A stretch of DNA of 64,000 nt, taken from Archivesica marissinica (Eukaryota; Mollusca; Bivalvia; Venerida; Vesicomyidae). This document shows, in pieces, positions 55,781 through 64,000 of the stretch. The stretch's first letter is position 1. Each line of letters starts with the position of its first letter. Position numbers and translations under genes: made by a program. Under the pieces are notes generated by a model. It was not told where the DNA came from. It was given only the letters and a program-made list of their open reading frames with translations, and ran no database searches. The stretch is taken from positions 81,575,541-81,639,540 of the forward strand of contig CM026404.1 of NCBI GenBank assembly GCA_014843695.1. Direction: 5' to 3'.

Positions 55781-58108
55781 ACATCGTATCCATATGCAAT
55801 AATAAAACACCACATGGTTTCCATATGCGAGAATAACACAACATACGGTATCCATATGCGAGAATAACACAACATACGGTGTCCATATGCTAGAATAACA
55901 CAATACACGGTTTCCATATGCGAGAATAACACAATACACGGTTTCCATATGAGTGAATAACACAATACACGGTGTCCATATGCGAGAATAACACAATACA
56001 CGGTTTCCGTATGCGAGAATAACACAATACACGGTTTCCGTATGCGAGAATAACACAATACACGGTTTCCGTATGCGAGAATAACACAATACACGGTTTC
56101 CATGAGAGAATAACACAATACACGGTTTCCATGAGAGAATAACACAATACACGGTTTCCATGAGAGAATAACACAATACACGGTTTCCATGATAGAATAA
56201 CACAATACACGGTTTCCATGAGAGAATAACACAATACACGGTTTCCATGAGAGAATAACACAATACACGGTGTCCATGAGAGAATAACACAATACACGGT
56301 TTCCATAAGAGTGAATAACACAATACACGGTGTCCATATGAGTGAATAACACAATACACGGTGTCCATATGAGTGAATAACACAATACACGGTTACCATA
56401 TGAGTGAATAACACAATACACGGTGTCCATGAGAGAATAACACAATACACGGTTTCCATGATAGAATAACACAATACACGGTTTCCATGAGAGAATAACA
56501 CAATACACGGTGTCCATGAGAGAATAACACAATACACGGTTTCCATAAGAGTAAATAACACAATACACGGTGTCCATATGAGTGAATAACACAATACACG
56601 GTGTCCATATGAGTGAATAACACAATACACGGTTACCATATGAGTGAATAACACAATACACGGTGTCCATGAGAGAATAACACAATACACGATGTCCATA
56701 TGCGAGAATAACACAACACACGGTGTCCATATGAGGGAATAACACAATACACGGTGTCCATATGCGAGAGTAACACAATACACAGTTTCCATATGAGTGA
56801 ATAACACAATACACGGTGTCCATATGAGTGAATAACACAATACACGATGTCCATATGAGTGAATAACACAATACACCGTGTCCATATGAGGGAATAACAC
56901 AATACACGGTTTCCATGAGTGAATAACACAATACACGGTGTCCATATGCGAGAATAACACAATACACGGTGTCCATATGCGAGAATAACACAATACACGG
57001 TGTCCATATGAGTGAATAACACAATACACGGTGTCCATATGCGAGAATACACGGTGTCCATATGAGTGAATAACACAATACACGGTGTCCATATGCGTGA
57101 ATAACACAATACACGGTTTCCGTATGCGAGAATAACACAATACACGGTGTCCATATGCGAGAATAACACAATACACGGTTTCCGTATGCGAGAATAACAC
57201 AATACACGGTGTCCATATGCGAGAATAACACAACACACGGTGTCCATATGAGGGAATAACACAATACACGGTGTCCATATGCGAGAATAACACAATACAC
57301 GGTGTCCATATGCGTGAATAACACAATACACGGTGTCCATATGCGAGAATAACACAATACACGGTGTTCATATGATAGAATAACACAATACACGGTGTCC
57401 TTATGCGAGAATAACACAATACACGGTTTCCATATGAATGAATAACACAATACACGGTGTCCTTATGCGAGAATAACACAATACACTGTGTCCATATGAG
57501 TGAATAAGACAACACATGGTGTCCATACGATAGAATAACACAATACACGGTGTCCATATGCGAGAATAACACAATACACGGTGTCCATATGATAGAATAA
57601 CACAATACACGGTGTCCATATGAGTGAATAACACAATACACGGTTTCCATATGATAGAATAACACAATACACGGTTTCCTTATGCGAGAATAGCACAATA
57701 CACGGTGTCCATATGAGTGAATAACACAATACACGGTGTCCATATGCGAGAATAACACAATACACGGTGTCCATATGCGAGAATAACACAATACACGGTG
57801 TCCATATGCGGGAATAACACAATACACGGTGTCCATATGCGAGAATAACACAATACACGGTGTCCATATGAGTGAATAACACAATACACGGTGTCCATAT
57901 GAGTGAATAACACAATACACGGTGTCCATATGCGAGAATAACACAATACACGGTGTCCATATGCGAGAATAACACAATACACGGTGTCCATATGCGAGAA
58001 TAACACAACATACGGTGTCCATATGAGTGAATAACACAATACACGGTGTCCATATGCGAGAATAACACAATACACGGTTTCCATATGCGAGAATAACACA
58101 CTACACGG
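55781..58108. repeat. 31-bp array, about 75 copies, with 29-bp variants
   Basis: The unit is GAATAACACAATACACGGTG TCCATATGCGA (31 bp). A shorter 29-bp form (TTTCCATGAGA) clusters at 56100-56720, where a block of several units is itself duplicated (about 56250-56420 and 56490-56660). All minus frames stay open, giving false proteins of up to 726 codons. Confidence 0.95.
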
Positions 58109-58317
58109 TAATAAATATATACTATATTTAACAAGAAAAGCTATGACAACAATTGTTGCCATAGCAATACTCATCTGCTATAAATAACAATGTAGGGGTT
58201 AGAGAATGATGTATATATTAGCAAGACATCTCAACCCCCCATATTTAAAAATCGCCATCGCATTTGGGCGACTAAGTTTTCTAAAACGTTTAAAATAAAC
58301 ATCATCTAAAAGTGATG

Positions 58318-58420
58318 AGCCTGACCCTCTCAATATCAAATCTTTCAGATGGGACTATAAACGAGAGACTCGCCTCGTTGCTATACAACAGGCATATAAA
58401 ATAACCAACGTGTGGACACC
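58318..58420 (+). mobile_element. SINE-A remnant
   Basis: CTTTCAGATGGGACTATAAA and a worn core only. Older than the neighbouring copy. Confidence 0.6.
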
Positions 58421-58431
58421 ATTTAGGTGGA

Positions 58432-58714
58432 TCTGTAGTCCAGTGGTAACACGCTCGACTGGTAATCCATGGATCACAGGTTCGATCCCCCGTCTGACCA
58501 TAATAAAATTAACAGTCTTTCAGATGGGACGTTAAACCGAGGTCTCGTGTCGGTGCTTTGCACTGTGCACGTAAAAGAACCAGAGGAGACTCTGGAATGG
58601 GTCTATGTCTGTATCATTGCACTATCCTCCAAAATCTAAAATGACTAATCTCTTCAGGAGGCGTCGCTCATATGGGCAACCGGTAACGACGATAAATAAA
58701 CGTAAAACACACAC
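58432..58714 (+). mobile_element. SINE-A copy 15, full length
   Basis: Box A (TGTAGTCCAGTGGTAACACG), box B (GGTTCGATCCC), core (GGGACGTTAAACCGAGGTCT) and 3' end AAATAAACGTAAAACACACA are all intact, making it among the best preserved copies. Confidence 0.95.
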
Positions 58715-59043
58715 TATTTATACTAAGAATAACCATGCATGGTTTACTGTTATGCACAAGAAACGACAATATAGCAAACATGTCGACAGTGTTTTAGAAA
58801 AGGGTTGTTGCACTGACTACATGTATATAAACCAATTTAGCTAAAGAATGCCTTTAAATCTTAATGTATATTCAATATGCTAGGTCACTCGCATAAGTGG
58901 TGATGGGTGGTAGGGGAAACCTACATTTGTATATTCGACCTGTAAATAGGGGTGAAAGGTTAGACAAGAAAGTAGCAGTTAATGGAAATTAAAAATTAGG
59001 AAGCAGTGGTTAGGTAAAATACATTAAGACATAAAAACATATA
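58715..59043. other. gene-free stretch
   Basis: No feature recognised. Confidence 0.5.
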
Positions 59044-60377
59044 TACGGAGTCAAAAAAGAAACGATACCAAACTAAAAATGACGTAAAACGGATAAAACC
59101 ATAGAAAGGTTTAATATATTATTACGTATCAGTACCGGGTATCTTATTGCAACGTCAGTCAACCATAAACACAGGTAAATAAACACCAGATAATCCTGGA
59201 GCGTCGAATTTCCGATTTGCACGTGCTCCTCAACAAAGACAACTTCCTACACATGTACAAATCGGAAAACCGGTTTATTGTACTGGTATTGCATTATCAT
59301 CGAGGAAAAACACCTTACATACCGATTGTTACCTCTAACAAAATGCCTAGGCTAAACAGCAATCAGAGAATGCGTGCCATTGGCATGATTGACGGCGGTT
59401 TACGTCAGTGTGACGTCGCAAATCGACTCGGGGTTACGCGGATCACGATAACACGTCTACTTCGACGTTATCGAACACATGGATCGGTGGACGACCGTCC
59501 AAGATCTGGTCGACCACGTGTGATGACGCGTGAACAGGACCGTCACATTCGGACGTCACCGGTTCCTACCTGCTACGCACACAGCTGCCGTTACTCCTGG
59601 GATGACCAACAATCGCATCAGTGCACAAGCAGTCAGGAACCGGCTCGGTGAACGTGGCATTCGTGCCTATCGGCCATACGTTGGACCCATCCTGACACGG
59701 AGTGTACGTCAGGTCGATCTGTTCGGGGGCGGAAGCGTTATGGCGTGGGGCGGTATCACCTTCGGCAGTCGCACTGAACTATTAGTGGTGGACGGGAACC
59801 TAAACGCCCAGCGGTACTGTGATGAGATCCTTGCGCCAGTTGTTGTGCCGTTCTTTAACGCCAACAGAAACATCACACTGTTCCAACAGGACAACGCCAG
59901 GTGTCATACTGCTCGGATTTCCACCACATTATTGGAGCAGAACAATATTGAAACCCTGCCGTGGCCTGCTTTGTCACCAGACTTGTCACCCATAGAACAT
60001 TTGTGGGATACGTTAGACCGCCGCGTCAGACGGTAACGTTAAACCAACTGAGGGATGTTTTGCGTCAGGAGTGGACAAATATTGACCAGCAAGAGATTCA
60101 GACACTCTTCCGTTCGATGCGACGGCGGTGCATTGCAGTGAGAGACGCAAATGGTGCCCATACTCGGTATTGACGTCTGTGTGACAACTCCATTAGACCC
60201 CTGTCCGACGAATTACGTCATCACGCAGCAGACAGTTTCGGAGGCTCATTATGCTATATGTGCTCCTCTTTCAAACATGTTGGACTATCATCTTATAAAT
60301 TTTCAAAGAATTTTCTTAATAAATGTTGAAATTATAGACACATAAACACCAGGTATCGTTTCTTTTTTGACTCAGTA
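59044..60377 (+). mobile_element. Tc1-like transposon, defective
   Basis: Terminal repeats GAGTCAAAAAAGAAACGATA (left, from 59048) and TATCGTTTCTTTTTTGACTC (right, to 60373) are inverted matches. TA borders lie at 59044-59045 and 60376-60377. At about 1.33 kb it is shorter than a usual full-length Tc1 element of roughly 1.6 kb. Confidence 0.9.
59344..60172 (+). pseudogene. Tc1-like transposase, frameshifted and internally deleted
   Basis: ATG at 59344 opens the DNA-binding half: MPRLNSNQRMRAIGMIDGGL, then DVANRLGVTRITITRLLRRY (helix-turn-helix) and RPRSGRPRV, the GRPR AT-hook-like link. The frame shifts near 59550; the sense then continues THTAAVTPGMTNNRISAQAV. A deletion near 59690-59715 joins PYVGPILT to RSVRQVDLFGGGSVMAWGGI, removing the segment with the first catalytic Asp. 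The second Asp (LFQQDNARCHTA) and the Glu (SPIEHLWD) remain with 34 residues between, so the family is DD34E. The frame shifts again near 60025. It cannot make an active enzyme. Confidence 0.9.
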
Positions 60378-63004
60378 TATATATATTGACAAAATGTTGC
60401 TACTAAGTCATTTTGTCCATGTTTATAAATACATGTAGGCCAACAGTCTGGTGGGAAAAAACAAGGAATTTCTATAGTCAACAGTTGTGTTATCATCTGT
60501 GACCTGGGTTGGGGATTTGCGTCAGGGAATCACTTAATAACAATATTAAGAAATAAACATGTTTAATGCAAGTAAGATACTACAAATATCATCATAGTAT
60601 ATGACAGCAATGTTTCTACACAGATATTCAAAAAGATGCAAATCATAAAACATTGATGAACATTATTTATATACATGTAGTCTAAATACATATGCAATTG
60701 CATACGAAATTATACATTTCTAACAACTTGAGCAAATATTTATGATGTTTTAGTTTATTAACAATAAAGTGGACCACGATGGCCCTATATCGCTCACCTG
60801 ACTCCATTGTTCACACAAGGGTGTCATGCAACAACTATGAATATCATACATTGATCAATCTTACTAAATGTCGGTGGTAGATTTTCCGAAGAATTTGTAA
60901 TATTTTGAGATGGAAGAATTTGTACCATGATGACAAGTAAATACTAAATCATAAATGGTGACTATAGACCCTATGGTTGCTGAGGAGAAGACGCTTGAAC
61001 ATGTTGATTGTGACGACGTCGGACGAGCGGTAACCATATACATTGTATGTAGTTTCTTCAACACTTGCTAAAGTTTTTCAAGATTTACGCATCTATAAAC
61101 TACACGAGGGGATGCTATATTGTGATGTCCGCTTTAAACATCGTAAAAGGTTATTGACGGAAATAAACTAATGATCGAAAATGGATAACGGCTATTTTGA
61201 ACATTGTGCGTAATTTCCACTTGTTTTCCATAGAAACTACCGCCAATCTGTAGGAGTAAACAGGTCAAGTGGTTGGGAAATATTTCTCCATAATTTAAAT
61301 ATGTAATTAATTGATGGCTGTTTGGGTCAGGCAGTCAGTGATTAAGTTTGGCTGAAATCTTGGGAAGAAGTCACTTATTCCTAACTTATTCTCACACTAT
61401 TCATACAGTTAGAAATTTGAAAATTTACATAGAAGTATAACTTCAACTACTGTGTTCAAGAATGTATGTTTAAATGTTAAACCAAATTGACCTGCATAGC
61501 CTACAGTAAATAAATATGTTATTGCTCTCTATCGTGACATGTATTTCACTAATATTCCAACACATTCAAGACACTGTATTGAGTGTTTTCCATAAATCAC
61601 AATAAATGGTACAATGATCATCTTATTATTTTGCTATGTCTCATCACAGACAACCACTATGACACATTTGACTGTTCACATACGGAACGATACAGTACAA
61701 CCGAACATCTGTGACCATCTGCAGCAAATATGTATTCCTGTAAAAGACAATATATAAATTCTTGTTATTGTATATACAGGCCCAATAGCTGTAGATTACT
61801 GTAATTGACATTGGCTTTCTGGCATTAGTGTCAAAATCACTGGAATTCAAAAATAAATACAGGAACACAAATTTTGGTATTATAATTTTTAGTGGCTTTA
61901 CTGCGAGTACTATGTGTGCACTACAATAACGTGGGTTCTTGGAAACATGATCTGATCGGACAAATCTATAATATGGACCAATCTCTGAGTTTGTTGAATG
62001 CTAGACTTCATGTGTATTTCCAGGATCCTATCTACATGTTCCTGGTACTTGCAAAAATAATCCACCATATTGGAAATCTTAAAATCATCAAAAATTATGG
62101 GAATTATAATAGAAATAGTAAATGAATTTAAAATGGTAGATATATTGAATGGCAATTGGCAGTTTCGTGGAATCAAGTATAAGTTTTGAGAAGCGATTAA
62201 GAAAAAACGGCAGACAATACTGGCAAAGAACATGGTATCAATTGTGAGAACAAATTGTCAATAAATCACAAAGTTGTGATAAACTTCAGCCAAACATGGA
62301 GATGACTATTTCGTAATTGCTACAATCAACATGACCTATCCCACATCATGGCCGTTACCTTTCAGGATGATCATTACCTTGTGGACCATACCACATCACT
62401 GATCAGTCAATTGTAACCCCCCAACTCTCCTCCCCATCATATACAATTGTAAATGCTACGACATGTTCCAAAATGATAAAACATTCTCAACTCTCAAGAT
62501 GAATATCAAGCATTTTTGATTGGCTGATTCTGGGTATCAACCTAACACTATGGTACAGAATTTGAAAATAGTTTTATAATCCTGGACGTACTATTTTTAT
62601 GTTTGAATCTACATAATTTTATGCAGCATTGCTTATTCGAAAGTGGTGACAACGGCAGGATCTTCAGGTTTATTGTTTGTCGCTCCATTTGTGAATTCGA
62701 ATTATCTTCCTCGCATACTAACTTTTGTGATTTTAAAAATCTCAGACATTGGCACAATTCAATTATGGCAGGCTTGTATATACACGGACTGAAACTAAAT
62801 GTTATGTCGATCCGTTGCATATTAATGACAATTTCTTCATATTATCATCAACATATGTAATCTGAGTTTCACTACAAACTGTTTTGGCACCATAGGCACC
62901 AATTACAGGCCATGATATTGTGATATTAATAGTTTGACACTGGTCAGACAAATGATTAAAATGCATACAAAATCTGATGTGTCTGACATGAGGAGTATTT
63001 CTCA
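60378..63004. other. gene-free stretch
   Basis: No gene supported. ATGGCCCTATATCGCTCACC near 60780 resembles a dispersed motif I associate with molluscan repeats (recollection only). Frames at 61892-62233 and 62548-62860 occur on both strands and lack motifs or splice context. Confidence 0.35.
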
Positions 63005-63319
63005 CTAGGGTTTTCACGGTTACACGTGTAAACGGAGCCGTGTCGTGTAATAGCAATACAAGTGTACTAATTGAGTAACCGTGTACACTATCTTAATTGA
63101 TGACATCGTATAATGAAGCTTAGTGACGTAATAAAATCATAGCATCGACCATTTCACTGAATTTTGTGAGACATAGTACATGTCAAGGTTGGCCGGGAAA
63201 TACTGGGAGCGGGAAATAATCATGGCGAATAAACAGTGTAAATGATGTCATGCCGTGTACAAAGGATCGTGTACACGTTTACAAAAATCTGTACAGGTGG
63301 CAGCCCTATTTTTCCCACA
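62998..63319. mobile_element. possible hAT-like MITE
   Basis: TAGGGTTTTCACGGTTACAC near 63006 and a right end reading GTGGCAGCCCTA near 63311 are imperfect inverse matches. TTTCTCAC and TTTTTCCC flank them (six of eight). The interior repeats CCGTGT/ACACGG motifs. Tentative. Confidence 0.35.
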
Positions 63320-63558
63320 TACATGTATCAACATTACCCGACATGCCTGAAACATATGCTCTGCACATCATCTCGAGCAACATACATGTCAAGTGATTAT
63401 AGGATTCCTCCAGCGGTTCAAGAGATTTGAGAGGACACACATTTGTGACAGGCAGACGGAGACCATTAAGTAATGCGTGTTAAATATACAGAGATGCTAC
63501 TAACAAAGGGTATTAAATAATGAAAATAAAATTACAGAGAATGTAGAAGTGGAATTCG

Positions 63559-63915
63559 CAGTTACAATTGCAAGGCAATGCACTTAAATTTCACATAGTT
63601 ATTGTCTTATCTGCCTTGTGGCGATGGATTAACCATTTCCTTCATAGAGATTTAGGTTAGTATACTATTATATCTCCATACAAACGACAGCCATTTAATT
63701 ATAGTGCAGTGGATAAGTAGTCACCATATCTATCCCAACTCCATAGATATTACTGGGAAAACATGAGATTCTGGCTTGCATTATGAACATTGGTTTGGCT
63801 ACTACATTGTCAATGTATGTCGTAATGGCAACAAGAGGTGCTTCTATGGGGGAAAGGGTTAATATAAGTTGTAGGAACTTGTTTCGCAATCAAGTTAAAC
63901 TAAATTTGTATAAAC
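63559..63915 (+). mobile_element. SINE-B copy 8, interrupted or doubled
   Basis: GCAAGGCAATGCACTTAAAT and GTGGCGATGGATTAACCAT (63570-63640) are SINE-B core. A worn head (TATAGTGCAGTGGATAAGT) appears near 63700, and a SINE-B tail (AACTTGTTTCGCAATCAAGT, TTTGTATAAAC) ends near 63915. Either two worn copies or one with an insertion. Confidence 0.55.
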
Positions 63916-64000
63916 AACATGTGGATTGTTTTGGCAAATACTTACACCATGATGAAATCAAAGGAATGCCATTGAGCTTGAATCTGTAACTTAACATCCT

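Noticed and set aside
55696..58174. Minus-strand open frames of up to 726 codons rich in Tyr, Cys, Val and Ile
   Set aside because: They fall wholly in the 31-bp array. A 31-bp unit without stops keeps all three frames open; there is no start context, domain or splice signal.
61892..62233. Overlapping frames of 77 and 107 codons on opposite strands
   Set aside because: No motif or codon signature favours either; AT-rich chance frames are expected at this length.

Overview
This window looks like a scaffold piece from a eukaryote, most likely a marine or freshwater mollusc, perhaps a bivalve. It is AT-rich and very gene-poor. Genes are split by introns with GT/AG borders, and the sequence is packed with tRNA-derived SINEs, small inverted-repeat DNA transposons, worn LINE pieces and about fifteen large tandem arrays. 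The taxon call is inference from gene structure and repeat style; nothing here identifies a species. Two runs of exactly 1,000 N (12126-13125 and 37406-38405) split the window into three contigs.

Contig 1 (1-12125) opens in a 33-bp minisatellite and holds no gene I recognise. It carries nested SINEs and several MITE families whose target-site duplications can be read directly (TA, 8 bp, 9 bp). It ends inside a 42-bp array. Contig 2 (13126-37405) holds the real gene content, all on the minus strand. One gene is a type II membrane glycosyltransferase with a DXD motif (coding exons 23586-23481 and 19443-18149). The other is an SLC16-type monocarboxylate transporter (exons 31426-31313, 27496-26711, 25062-24932), whose large exon carries an in-frame stop and a frameshift. 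These genes sit between a 59-bp array with a 118-bp higher-order pattern, a 41-bp array that supplies the last codons and stop of the glycosyltransferase, a 27-bp array and a 3.6-kb 22/28-bp array. Contig 3 (38406-64000) begins in the same 42-bp array that ends contig 1, in the same orientation, which questions where contig 2 belongs. It holds the first exon of a SAP-domain protein (46609-46709, plus), a possible 5' exon of an unknown minus-strand gene (45152-45364), a decayed Tc1 transposon (59046-60375), LINE pieces, a graded GTC/GTT microsatellite and large 40-bp and 31-bp arrays. Most long open frames in the window are products of these arrays and are not genes.

The strongest theme is that transposons here act as seeds for minisatellites. 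A 17-bp array is built from a pogo-like terminal repeat. A 19-bp array expands one internal stretch of a TTAA-flanked MITE. A 20-bp and a 35-bp array each expand the promoter head of one SINE family. A 25-bp triplication sits at a MITE end. In the same way, the 41-bp array appears to have grown from the 3' end of the glycosyltransferase gene. Several nested insertions give a relative order of element activity. No wholly new multi-gene system is evident. Family labels (SINE-A to F, hAT-1 and so on) are mine and local to this window.
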